From the NCBI GenBank assembly GCA_016795145.1, contig JAEUII010000255.1, positions 1-36,983 on the forward strand: DNA of 36,983 nucleotides. The letters are read 5' to 3'. Below, in pieces: positions 28,167 through 36,371 of this stretch (positions are counted from its first letter, which is position 1; each line of letters opens with the position of its first letter). Both the position numbers and the translations under genes were made by a program. The notes under the pieces are model-generated. The model had not been told where the DNA came from and ran no database searches. It was given only the letters and a program-made list of their open reading frames with translations. Origin of the DNA: Planctomycetaceae bacterium. Lineage in GTDB: Bacteria > Planctomycetota > Planctomycetia > Planctomycetales > Planctomycetaceae.

Positions 28167-28831
28167 TTTGCTCCCCGCGACCGGCGTTGGACTTTGTCTC
28201 CCCGCACGCTTCTTCGATCAGAACGTGTCCAACATGCCGTCGCCGGTTCTTTCTGCATACTCCAGACGGTCGCACCGTTCCGCAAGGTCATCCTGTATCG
28301 CACTGCGTGTGCTGTGATTGATGGAGTAAGTCGTCGCATCGTCGTCATTGCCCTGTGCTGCACATTGCATTTTTCAGGCGAATCACCTGATCAAGCGAAA
28401 GAGTATCCAGAATACGTCTGAGCCGCCTTCGAAGGTGCCACTGGAACCAATTCGGGCGTGCAGACGTGTGACTCCCTGGCACAGTGTGCGAAGATGAGTC
28501 ACCGGATCAGATCTTACTCGTCAACATGTGCGGATCTCCATCGATCGACCTGATCGGGCCTGCGAAACGGGCGTTTCCACAGAGTTTTCAGCACGAGTCA
28601 TGGGCATGACATGATGGTGCATTCCGCCACTGGCTCTGCGGGATTTCCTGGTTTCCATCTCGATGGCGCGGGCGTTGCATGACAAAGAAGGGTCACGGGC
28701 AGTTGCAGCACCGATGGTCTTGAACGTCGGTGTAACGGATGCCGTGGCCCTGTGGAAATGATCCTTGCGACATTCACGGCGCCTTGTTCGTGTCTGTCAA
28801 GGCTTCTCCTATTCTCTGTTCGTGGAGCGTG
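28167..28831. other. Gene-free spacer after the tRNA
   Basis: About 665 bases without a convincing frame, RNA gene or strong repeat. It would be the original chromosome downstream of the tRNA. Confidence 0.5.
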
Positions 28832-28834
28832 ATG

Positions 28835-29236
28835 ATGGCGACGTGCATTGGTGTCTGGATTGATCGACGACAAGCTATCGTTGTAAAGATCTCTGGCAGC
28901 GAAGAATCGTGCGTTCATGTCGAGTCACATATGGAAAGCCAGGAACGACGCGCTGCGGATCGAACGGACGGTCCCTACGAGCCGCTGCTGGTTCCGTCTG
29001 ACACGGGTCGGGATCGAAAAGAAAGTGGTGAGCTTTCGAAGTTCTACGAGGAAGTGATTTCTCACTTCGCCCATGCAGATGCGATCTACATCTGCGGCCC
29101 CGGCGAAACTCGCACGCAACTGAAACATCACATGGAAGAACAAAAGGGCTTAACAAGCAATGTGCAGGTTGAGCCTTCGGATCGCATGACGGAGCCTCAA
29201 CTGATTGCGAAGATTCGTGAACATTTTCGGGGTTGA
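28835..29236 (+). CDS. Small protein resembling the Pelota/eRF1-like 'host attachment' family
   Basis: A 133-residue protein starting 'MATCIGVWIDRRQAIVV' and ending 'MTEPQLIAKIREHFRG'. A central 'HADAIYICGPGETRTQLKHH' resembles the 'GPGEAKxxL' segment of the eRF1 domain 3/Pelota-like fold seen in bacterial 'translational machinery' or 'host attachment' proteins. Such proteins are suspected of acting at ribosomes, but functions are mostly unproven. GGAG lies seven bases before the ATG at 28835; an adjacent ATG at 28832 is equally possible. No close partner gene is visible. Confidence 0.8.
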   Translation: MATCIGVWIDRRQAIVVKISGSEESCVHVESHMESQERRAADRTDGPYEPLLVPSDTGRDRKESGELSKFYEEVISHFAHADAIYICGPGETRTQLKHHMEEQKGLTSNVQVEPSDRMTEPQLIAKIREHFRG

Positions 29237-29285
29237 GGGAGTTCTTAGTTCATGGTTGTTGGTTCTTGGTTGTTGAGGGAGGCAG

Positions 29286-29355
29286 GAATTGCGGCCCGCC
29301 CCCGAGCTTGCTGGCGCTCGCTCGACCCCTCCCACACTGCGTGCGGGTGGGGAGT
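29286..29355 (+). repeat. Dispersed ~70-bp palindromic repeat, copy B
   Basis: Shares 'CCCGCCCCCGAGCTT' and 'CGCTCGCTC' with the minus-strand copy at 13382-13452 and ends in a CTCCC...GTGGGGAG hairpin-like region. It lies in the convergent spacer between two genes. Confidence 0.7.
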
Positions 29356-29373
29356 GAATCGCGGAGGGTGAGG

Positions 29374-29457
29374 AACCAACAAACCAACAAACCAACAAAC
29401 CAACAAACCAACAAACCAACAAACCAAGAACCAAGAACCAAGAACCAAGAACCAAGA
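29374..29457. repeat. Tandem microsatellite: six AACCAACA units, then ACCAAGA heptads
   Basis: Six perfect 8-bp units occupy 29374-29421; the period then changes to 7 bp (ACCAAGA) to 29457, eleven bases from the next gene's stop. The complementary 'GTTGGTTCTTGGTTGTTG' lies at about 29258-29275, so copy B of the dispersed repeat is framed by inverted versions. Confidence 0.9.
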
Positions 29458-29468
29458 ACGCCCTTCAT

Positions 29469-30458
29469 TCACAACTGACTTAGAAGAGCGTCAACGGCAG
29501 GAATGGAACGTTGATAGCTCACGACTTGAATGTCCAGGTTCGCGGTGCGGAAGGGTTCATAGGCGGACTTGATGCTGTCCAGGATCCATACGAGGTCGTT
29601 ACCGAACGCTCCGCCGCCGAGCAGCGTTAGATAGACAGTTCGATTGCCGGTGTTGGCACTGTTGAGCACTGCGGCGTGCAGGGTTGCTTCGTAGGCGGTT
29701 TCAAGGACGAGCCGGGCGAAGGGTTCCCAGGCGGAGTCTTCATGCTGGTCGTAGGCAACGGGCAGGGCGGAGCAGTAGGCCTGGCTGACACAATGACTGA
29801 CTCCGGGAAGCGTGACCTGCGTTCGCCATTGAATTCCAATGCGAATCAGACCTTTCAATCGGTTCCTCTCTTCGAACGTGATGGATCGAAGGTGATTGCA
29901 GATACGTTCAAGCTTCGCCGCGTCGAGCAGAATGTAACCGTTGCGATAGTGCCACGGGTTTGGACAAGCGTTCTTCAGTGCATCTTCCAGCGGCTCAAGG
30001 CAATTGATCTGATTGTCGAAGGTCTGACCTACACGACCTCGAACGGGAACAAAGTAGTTTCGATAAATTGTCCCGGCTCCAGCGGCCATTGCACAGGCGG
30101 GGCCCTGAGTATAGTCGTGTTCGTAAATACCGACTCCTCGCTCGGGTGTCACACTGGGACCGGTCATCTCCAGCAGATTGAACTGTGATGCCACCTGAAA
30201 CAGAGCATCCGCATTCTTCGGGTCCAGGTGCAGGTCACGAACATTCCCGACGACTTCCCGAATCGTCGATTGCCCTTCGGAGCGAACCGCGTTACTCCGC
30301 CGAGCAAGCTCGTCCAGAGAGAGAATCTCAAGGGTTCCGTAGCGAAATCGCTGTCCGTTCCGACGCGAGATTAACTCGTCGCCCGACAACTCAATCTCCT
30401 GACGTACTTGTTCCGGCGAAAGTTCCGCGAACCCCATGAGCTGCTCAAACCATGTCAT
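29469..30458 (-). CDS. Macrodomain-like protein (possible ADP-ribose-related hydrolase)
   Basis: A 329-residue cytoplasmic protein. Distinctive stretches are 'GVGIYEHDYTQGPACAMAAG' (108-127), 'GQTFDNQINCLE' (144-155), 'VSQAYCSALPVAY' (224-236) and 'LTLLGGGAFGNDLVWI' (277-292). The family is shared by bacteria, fungi and other eukaryotes, and the Gly-rich 'GGGAFGN' late in the protein recalls the phosphate loop of macrodomains and PARG-like enzymes. I recall Legionella MavL as a related effector that acts on ADP-ribosylated ubiquitin, but that link is from memory and unchecked. AGGAG lies eight bases before the ATG. It is convergent with the upstream small gene and divergent from the M50 protease gene. 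An ADP-ribosylglycohydrolase-like gene lies 1.8 kb away. Confidence 0.72.
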   Translation of the reverse strand: MTWFEQLMGFAELSPEQVRQEIELSGDELISRRNGQRFRYGTLEILSLDELARRSNAVRSEGQSTIREVVGNVRDLHLDPKNADALFQVASQFNLLEMTGPSVTPERGVGIYEHDYTQGPACAMAAGAGTIYRNYFVPVRGRVGQTFDNQINCLEPLEDALKNACPNPWHYRNGYILLDAAKLERICNHLRSITFEERNRLKGLIRIGIQWRTQVTLPGVSHCVSQAYCSALPVAYDQHEDSAWEPFARLVLETAYEATLHAAVLNSANTGNRTVYLTLLGGGAFGNDLVWILDSIKSAYEPFRTANLDIQVVSYQRSIPAVDALLSQL

Positions 30459-30491
30459 GATGACGGCTCCTGCAATGATCTTGTTGAAAGC

Positions 30492-30638
30492 ATGTTTCGG
30501 GATGTGACTGTGCAGCCTGATGAAAAAACTGTGTCATACGCACACGCTGGAATCCACTTTCAGCGAGGCTCGGCAGGAGTGGGAGTTACTGTGAGGATTG
30601 ATTTGTTGGAAGCAATTGACGATAAGATCCGTGGTTAA
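30492..30638 (+). CDS. Possible 48-aa small protein
   Basis: Open frame from ATG at 30492: MFRDVTVQPDEKTV, with 'GSAGVGVTVRIDLLEAIDDK' near the end and a TAA stop. The alternating hydrophobic pattern and codon use look like coding sequence, and it fits between the divergent macrodomain-like gene and the M50 gene (27 bases before its GTG). The ribosome site is weak. No family recognised. Confidence 0.35.
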   Translation: MFRDVTVQPDEKTVSYAHAGIHFQRGSAGVGVTVRIDLLEAIDDKIRG

Positions 30639-30665
30639 TCTCTCGAAACAGTTAGCAGGCTTCCA

Positions 30666-32087
30666 GTGAACTCACTGCCGTTAGAACCTCATCCGCCTCT
30701 GTTGCAGGATTCTTCTTCGACTCTGCAGCCTGAAGAACTCAATGACTTTCGCTCGGTGCTTGTCTTTCTGAAGGCTCATCCGTATCAGCCAAAGAAGACA
30801 ACGACTGGCTTAGTCGCGAAAACGCCGGTCCGGGGATCTACCGAAACCGAATTCTCAATGTGGCGGCTGCTGCGAGTTCTGGGGTGGAGTTTGTATGTCA
30901 CGCTTTCACTTCTTTTGATCCTGGCGTTACTTGCCTTACAGCAGACGGTCTCAGCCATTGTCACGCTGCTAATCGCGATTCCGTTACCGGCCTTCGCTCT
31001 TGTGCGTGCTCGCCGACGTGCACTCACGAAAGTTGTTCCGAAAACGGCGATGGAAACTTCAGAAAACACCTTGGTGCCTGTAGTTTCCGAACTCGACAGT
31101 GTTCAGGAAGATGGTTTCGGACTGCCAAAAGAGTGCCTGATTGCCGACAACGTTTACCCGCTGCTCGACGACACCACGGCAACACCGCGTACTTCATCTC
31201 TGACACGTCGCATGCTCGTATTTGCCGCGTCTCTTGCTCTCTGGATTGCCATCGCGATCAGTTCTCTTCCGGACCTCACAACAACGTGGCTTGTCGGTAC
31301 CATCGTCCTGCACGAAATGGGTCACTTTGCTGCAATGTTTTTCCTGGGCTATACCAACCTTGGTATGTTCTTCATTCCGTTCATCGCTGGAGCTGTGACC
31401 GGGAAGAAGTCGGACGAGACACAGGATGATCGGCTCATCATGCTTCTCTCTGGTCCAGCACCGGGATTGCTGCTTGGATGCCTGATCTATTGGCTGGATG
31501 CCGCTCATCCCATGCCGTTTGCACGTTCCGTCGCGATCTGGCTCGTCGCCATCAATTTCCTGAACTTACTTCCGATCTGGCCACTCGACGGCGGGCGCAT
31601 CTGCTGGAGTCTGTTTTCCCAGCATTCCGCGATCGCTCAAACAGCTTTGTCTGTTTGCTCATTCGTTGGATTCAGCTTTTTGCTTTTTGCCCCGAATGGG
31701 GGGAGGACTTTTCTTGTCATTATGGGCCTTTTGTTACTTTGGTGGACACCGCGACGGTTCCGAAATGCCCAGGCAGCACTAAAGATCTATCGCCTATATC
31801 CCAAATGGCCCGAATCCATTAAACAGCTCTCAGGCAAGCAGCTTGAGGAACTCTATCAACTGACTCGAACATCACAGTCCGCTTCGCAGCGGGCGACCGA
31901 CATGATGCAGATCTACGAACGAGTCGCCCTGATTCCTCATTCGGCAGCACCGATCCGCTATTGTGTGTTGTACGTTCTGCTTATTGTGGTGGCATTGGCG
32001 ACGGCAGCAGGAACTGTCTTGCAGACGGATGCCCGCACGTCCTCGGATGCACTTGGCACACTGTTCGATTCTGTGATGCCGGAATAG
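30666..32087 (+). CDS. M50 (site-2) family membrane metalloprotease
   Basis: A 473-residue integral membrane protein. The zinc motif 'HEMGH' (216-220) lies in a hydrophobic segment, and the third ligand region is 'NLLPIWPLDGGR' (300-311, Asp308), the order typical of site-2 proteases that cut substrates within the membrane. Two membrane segments (~75-112) precede the core and one follows near residue 445. Residues 1-65 are soluble and Pro/Ser-rich. The start is GTG at 30666 with AGG about seven bases upstream. No anti-sigma factor or other clear substrate is encoded nearby, so the target is unknown. The next gene starts 134 bases downstream. Confidence 0.88.
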   Translation: MNSLPLEPHPPLLQDSSSTLQPEELNDFRSVLVFLKAHPYQPKKTTTGLVAKTPVRGSTETEFSMWRLLRVLGWSLYVTLSLLLILALLALQQTVSAIVTLLIAIPLPAFALVRARRRALTKVVPKTAMETSENTLVPVVSELDSVQEDGFGLPKECLIADNVYPLLDDTTATPRTSSLTRRMLVFAASLALWIAIAISSLPDLTTTWLVGTIVLHEMGHFAAMFFLGYTNLGMFFIPFIAGAVTGKKSDETQDDRLIMLLSGPAPGLLLGCLIYWLDAAHPMPFARSVAIWLVAINFLNLLPIWPLDGGRICWSLFSQHSAIAQTALSVCSFVGFSFLLFAPNGGRTFLVIMGLLLLWWTPRRFRNAQAALKIYRLYPKWPESIKQLSGKQLEELYQLTRTSQSASQRATDMMQIYERVALIPHSAAPIRYCVLYVLLIVVALATAAGTVLQTDARTSSDALGTLFDSVMPE

Positions 32088-32221
32088 TGGGGTTCCGGGT
32101 TTGTTGCAAAGCAGGGGATTTGACGCACTTCCAAGATATCGCATTACCCAAAAAAACGCTCGGCAGGCAGTATCAACCAGGGTCAACGAGGTGGGAATGA
32201 CCGTTGGAGTTGGAGTTTAGA

Positions 32222-33025
32222 ATGAACGAACGGACGGATCGGATTGCGGGTATGCTCTTTGGGCTTGCGGCGGGAGATAAGATTGGTGGGCCGGTGAGGA
32301 TGGCACTTCGAGTCGCGGACAGTCTCCTGGCGTGCGGCACGTTCGATGTTCGCGATGTTGGCTTGCGGTATCTCGACTGGTGGCGAGACGGGGCGTTCGA
32401 TACTGGTCCGACAGCGGCTGCGGTTCTGGAGATGGTTGACGCAGGGCGCTCGTTCGATGACGCAGCCACAGTTGTCGATCAACGGCTCGGCGGGAAGACC
32501 GCAGGCTGCAATCCGGCTCATCGCAGCGTGGCCATTGCGGCATGCTCGTCAGTGTCAGACTCTGACCTCGATGAAGCGGCCAATGCCGAGGCTCGTCTGA
32601 CTCACAAACATCCTCTGTCGGGTGATGTCGCTGCCGCTGTTGTTCGTCTCTGCCGATCGCTGATCAACGGATTGTCATGGCAGGATTCATTGTCTTTCGC
32701 CGCCACGGGGCGGCAGTTAGAAACAGTACGAGCACTCGACGTCACATCGACCGCCGCGATCAGCGCTGATGGTTTCGCACCGAATGTGCTGAGAGCGGCC
32801 GTCCATTTTGTGAACTCATCCGAGTCCTTTCATTCGGCGCTGGTTCGCTCGGTTGAGTTTGCGGGGCTTGCGAACTACTGCCCCGTCCTTGTGGGCAGCA
32901 TCGCGGGTGCGCGCTGGGGGCGTTCCTGTATTGGCGACGATGTTCTCCGTCATCAGGCGAACCTGCTTGCACAACTGGAACGGACGTCAGTGTCTCTCGC
33001 AGAGACATGGACCACAAAGAGATAG
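32222..33025 (+). CDS. ADP-ribosylglycohydrolase-like protein lacking both metal motifs
   Basis: A 267-residue relative of the DraG/ARH family. It keeps the scaffold: 'GMLFGLAAGDKIGGP' (10-24), 'LRYLDWWRDGAFDTGPTAAA' (48-67), 'GGKTAGCNPAHRS' (90-102) and 'ARLTHKHPLSGDVAAAV' (124-140). The 'TDDT' motif is missing because the segment between 'GGP' and 'MALRVADSL' is deleted, and the second 'GxDADTxAA' motif reads 'NYCPVLVGSIAGARWG' (218-233). It therefore probably cannot bind the two metals, and may be a binding protein or a different enzyme. I believe this variant form recurs in other bacteria, which argues against random decay, but could not check. The start at 32222 has GGAG six bases upstream; a TTG 18 bases earlier is in frame. 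Confidence 0.85.
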   Translation: MNERTDRIAGMLFGLAAGDKIGGPVRMALRVADSLLACGTFDVRDVGLRYLDWWRDGAFDTGPTAAAVLEMVDAGRSFDDAATVVDQRLGGKTAGCNPAHRSVAIAACSSVSDSDLDEAANAEARLTHKHPLSGDVAAAVVRLCRSLINGLSWQDSLSFAATGRQLETVRALDVTSTAAISADGFAPNVLRAAVHFVNSSESFHSALVRSVEFAGLANYCPVLVGSIAGARWGRSCIGDDVLRHQANLLAQLERTSVSLAETWTTKR

Positions 33026-33057
33026 CGGAACGGCTGAGACTGCCGGTTCTACTCTGT

Positions 33058-33202
33058 GGGTAGCATGTCCGCAGGGCGTGCGCCGAAGGCGCCGGAAGCT
33101 GATGCCTGCAGGTGAGATTGCGAGATCTGCATGCGATGAAACCATCACGCTCTCACTTGGGCTTCCGGCCGCTGCGCGTCACAGGCTTTGCCTGTGCTAC
33201 CC
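33058..33202. repeat. ~145-bp repeat-like element with 8-bp terminal inverted repeats
   Basis: GGGTAGCA (33058-33065) and TGCTACCC (33195-33202) face each other. Inside are the hairpins GCGCC-GAA-GGCGC and CACAGGC-TTT-GCCTGTG (ending near 33196). It fills the convergent spacer between the ADP-ribosylglycohydrolase-like gene and the HerA-like gene, and could work as a bidirectional terminator or be a REP-doublet or MITE-like element. Confidence 0.55.
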
Positions 33203-33226
33203 GGTAGATGCTTCGGCCTCGTATTC

Positions 33227-34933
33227 TCATTCCGCTGTCTTACGCCCCTGACGTCGAAGGTTCTCAACAGCCAGAGCAAGTTTCGAAGCGGACGTCGCCC
33301 CTTTTTGCCATTCGAGCCAGAAGTCAATCGACGCACTGGAAGGCGCGACGGATGGAGCGTCCAGTCGAATCCGTGTTGGGAACATCACGGCATCTCCGAT
33401 CAACAGAGCTTCGCCGATGTCCAGGATCGGAAGAAGTTCCGAAACACCCTTCATCGAATCCGGCAGAAGATTTCTGACTGCTGATTGATCGCGATCGTTG
33501 CTGAGTCGCAGTGAAAGAAAATTGTTGCACTGGCTAAGGATCGTTGAATTCAGGTCCGACGGGCGCTGACTGACGACCAGCAGGGACACTCCGTATTTGC
33601 GACCTTCCTTGGCAATGCGTTCAAACGTCTCAAGCGACCGCGACTGACCGGCGTCCGCGCTGTCGGTTCGAGGCAAGTACAGATGAGCCTCGTCGCAGAC
33701 CAGACACATCGGGCGCCGGTCCTGTGGCTCAAGCCAGAATTGTACGGTGTACAGCAGCCTTGCGAGCGTGCTTGCGGCGACGGCGAGCAGGTCCGCGGGA
33801 ACCTCAGAGAAGTCCACAATCTTGATGCCTCGCTGATCAGGGCCAGACGACATGAGTCGCGCGACAAGCTGCGTCAGCCAGTCAGGTGAGTCTGCAACGT
33901 CCGGCGTCTGAAACAGGAAGCCGTTGCGTCGATCGGCAATGCGGTCGCGGAATCGCTCCAGCACTTTCGTCAGCGTTCCATTCCAGGGACCTTTCTTTTC
34001 CGAACGAGCCCCTTCGACCATTTCATTGTTATCAAACTCCAGCCGATCGATCAGTTCGTCCAGCGAGTACGGGATCGGCGAATCCAGCGTGAATGTCTGC
34101 AGCGACTTCTTCAGTTTGTGCTTGTCTCGCCATTCGGTCTTGAGATCAAAGATGTGTTTGGCGAACCGAGCCGCCTGGTTGTACGCGGACTCCTGGCGGA
34201 TATCAGCAACGACGCTAAACATCTCATCACGGCTCAGCAGCCAGTGCGGAAGAAAGAGCACATCATCGCCGGGTGAAGCCAGATCAGCTGGCCCGGCAAT
34301 ACGCAGTCGAGTCGCGAAGCCCGTCTCCGGATCACTGAGCGGTTTGTATTCCCCATGCAGGTCAAACAGGATGATGTTGGCTCCCTGTAACTGACTTGCT
34401 CGCTCCAGTAATAACGCGACCGCCCAGCTCTTACCGGCACCCGTACTTCCAACAATGGCAGCATGTCTCTGAAAGAACCGATTGCCGCTCGCGCAAACAC
34501 GTGTCTGCTGCGAAAGGGAATACGCTCCCAGTTCGAACAGTTCATCTTTCTGAAATGTTGCCGTCACAGCGTCCAGCAATTGTCCAAGCTCGACGTTGCT
34601 CAGCGCAAAACACTGACTACCCAGAGCCGGGAAGGACTCTGCACCGCGTTTGAATCGAAAGCGTCCCGCATCGGCCGGACTGATCTGGCCGATGATCGTC
34701 ATACGTGCATTCGCCGAAGCTGCAGGAGGTTTTCCCGATGATGAAGACTCTTCATCAACAGAACCGGAAACGGAATCCACCAGTGCGATCAGATGCGAGC
34801 CGTTGCGACCATCGGGAATGGCGCAGAAGCCTCCGACGACGATACTCTTTGCGGCATTCCCGTCATTCAGCGAGACCGCAACAAGCCCGGTACTGACAGA
34901 CGTGACAACTCCAACGACATTCTGAAACTGCAT
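33227..34933 (-). CDS. HerA-like ATPase / DNA translocase (DUF87)
   Basis: A 568-residue FtsK/HerA-superfamily ATPase. The N-terminal beta-rich HAS-barrel-like part starts 'MQFQNVVGVVTSVSTGLVAV'. The motor has Walker A 'GSTGAGKS' (162-169), 'LFDLHGEYKPL' (189-199), Walker B 'LVCDEAHLYL' (411-420), and 'VSQRPSDLNSTILSQCNNF', which matches the sensor region of HerA. HerA hexamers pump DNA and usually work with the nuclease NurA, or in defence with Sir2-like or other effectors; no such partner is encoded in the window, so its job is open. GAGG lies six bases before the ATG. It is convergent with the preceding gene. Confidence 0.9.
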   Translation of the reverse strand: MQFQNVVGVVTSVSTGLVAVSLNDGNAAKSIVVGGFCAIPDGRNGSHLIALVDSVSGSVDEESSSSGKPPAASANARMTIIGQISPADAGRFRFKRGAESFPALGSQCFALSNVELGQLLDAVTATFQKDELFELGAYSLSQQTRVCASGNRFFQRHAAIVGSTGAGKSWAVALLLERASQLQGANIILFDLHGEYKPLSDPETGFATRLRIAGPADLASPGDDVLFLPHWLLSRDEMFSVVADIRQESAYNQAARFAKHIFDLKTEWRDKHKLKKSLQTFTLDSPIPYSLDELIDRLEFDNNEMVEGARSEKKGPWNGTLTKVLERFRDRIADRRNGFLFQTPDVADSPDWLTQLVARLMSSGPDQRGIKIVDFSEVPADLLAVAASTLARLLYTVQFWLEPQDRRPMCLVCDEAHLYLPRTDSADAGQSRSLETFERIAKEGRKYGVSLLVVSQRPSDLNSTILSQCNNFLSLRLSNDRDQSAVRNLLPDSMKGVSELLPILDIGEALLIGDAVMFPTRIRLDAPSVAPSSASIDFWLEWQKGATSASKLALAVENLRRQGRKTAE

Positions 34934-35298
34934 GGTCAGCCTCGGTGCAGGAAGGGAACCGCTTTGTGATTGTGGTGGTCCGATTCACTGCCGAAGTCGA
35001 GTCGACACCGAGCAGTGACGGCTTCGATGATGAAGTGTCTCGAGGCGTAAGGCAAACGAGTTTGCCCTGTCATTGACGGTCGGAACCGGACTGTCCGTTG
35101 ATAAACGGTCATTCCTTCTCAAGCCTGGTGACTGCAACGCCGAAGCGCGAGAACGTTGCTCTGAGCCTGACGGCTACTCTTCACAAGGGCAGCGAGGTAC
35201 ATTCTTCCGTGCACGACAGGAGGTCCCGCAATCCGCAGAGCGGTGCCCGACGGACGCAACAAAAAAGAGAGATCAGGAAAGAAGTGGGGACAACGATA
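34934..35298. other. Spacer between divergent genes with one perfect hairpin
   Basis: 365 bases without a convincing gene. A perfect hairpin GGCAAAC-GA-GTTTGCC lies at 35051-35066. Promoters of the HerA-like and CBM9-like genes should be here, but no clear boxes were identified. Confidence 0.5.
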
Positions 35299-36216
35299 AT
35301 GCAGACGGCAACTCTCCGTACACGGTTTTGTTTGTGGGTGGCCATTGCTTCCGGGACCACCGGATTTTTCGTCTCCGCTCCACCTGTGGCGGCACAGGAA
35401 CTGCCTCGGCGTTATTCCGCCCCTTATGCGGAAAAAACGGTTGTCGTTGATGGCAAGCTGGATGACGCCGCATGGGCGAAGGCTCAGTGGACCGAAGACT
35501 TCGTCGATATTGAAGGCGATCGTCAACCGAAGCCGGCGTTGCAGACACGAGCAAAAATGGCGTGGGACGACGACTTCCTCTACATTGGAGCAGAACTGAA
35601 GGAACCTCACCTTCAGGGAAGTCTGACGGTTCGCGATTCCGTCATCTTCCACGACAACGACTTTGAGATCTTCATTGACCCGGATGGAGACACGAACAAC
35701 TACGGCGAGTTTGAGATTAACACACTCAACACAGGCTGGGATCTCCGACTAACAAAGCCGTACAGTAAAGGCGGCGAGGCGGATGATGGCTGGACGATTG
35801 ATGGCCTGAAGACTGCAGTGCATCTCAACGGCACGGTCAACAATTCTTCGGACACAGATGAATCATGGACGATGGAAGTCGCTATCCCATGGAAGGGTCT
35901 TGCGGCACTCGACGATCCTTCGACCCCCGTTCGTAAGGCAAAAAGACAAGGTCCGCTTTTCAAAGAGTACGAACCGGAGATTCGCCAGGACGTTGAGTTG
36001 ATTTCGAGGAAGCTGAAGGCGTCAGTCACCCCCAAACCAGGCGACGAATGGCGAATCAACTTCTCGCGCGTTGAGTGGCAGTTCAACGTCATCGACGGGC
36101 GATACGAAAAGGTCCCAAACACGAAAGAGAACAACTGGGTCTGGTCACCTCAGGGCAAGATCGATATGCACGCTCCGGAAACGTGGGGCTACGTGAGGTT
36201 TGTTGGCAAACCATAA
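35299..36216 (+). CDS. Secreted CBM9-like carbohydrate-binding protein
   Basis: A 305-residue exported protein. The signal peptide covers roughly residues 1-35, with cleavage likely after 'PPVAAQ'. The mature part shows the CBM9-like pattern 'VVDGKLDDAAWAKAQWTEDF', 'TRAKMAWDDDFLYIGAEL', 'VIFHDNDFEIFIDPDGD', 'YGEFEINTLNTGWDL', 'WTMEVAIPWKGL' and 'WRINFSRVEW', ending 'MHAPETWGYVRF'. Proteins of this form bind or process sugars outside the cell and are common in planctomycetes. The start at 35299 is chosen because the signal peptide begins there and GGGGA lies nine bases upstream; the frame is open 201 bases further upstream without good support. Confidence 0.9.
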   Translation: MQTATLRTRFCLWVAIASGTTGFFVSAPPVAAQELPRRYSAPYAEKTVVVDGKLDDAAWAKAQWTEDFVDIEGDRQPKPALQTRAKMAWDDDFLYIGAELKEPHLQGSLTVRDSVIFHDNDFEIFIDPDGDTNNYGEFEINTLNTGWDLRLTKPYSKGGEADDGWTIDGLKTAVHLNGTVNNSSDTDESWTMEVAIPWKGLAALDDPSTPVRKAKRQGPLFKEYEPEIRQDVELISRKLKASVTPKPGDEWRINFSRVEWQFNVIDGRYEKVPNTKENNWVWSPQGKIDMHAPETWGYVRFVGKP

Positions 36217-36371
36217 GGGAAAAAAGCGTAAGACCCGTCATCACAAACTCTGGCATGCCGAGGGCGAGCATCTGAAGATGCATCGCTTGTTGCATCAACT
36301 GGCGAACATTAGCCCTCGAAGTGTATGATCATCTCAGATCGACCCGCACTTCTTTTTTCAGGCTATGTGTT

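Noticed and set aside
28477..28491. Possible sigma-54 promoter (TGGCAC)
   Set aside because: The -12 element (TTGC at the correct spacing) is missing and no gene starts within 300 bases.
29374..29457. Possible CRISPR-like array
   Set aside because: Units are 7-8 bp with no spacers and no cas genes; it is a microsatellite.
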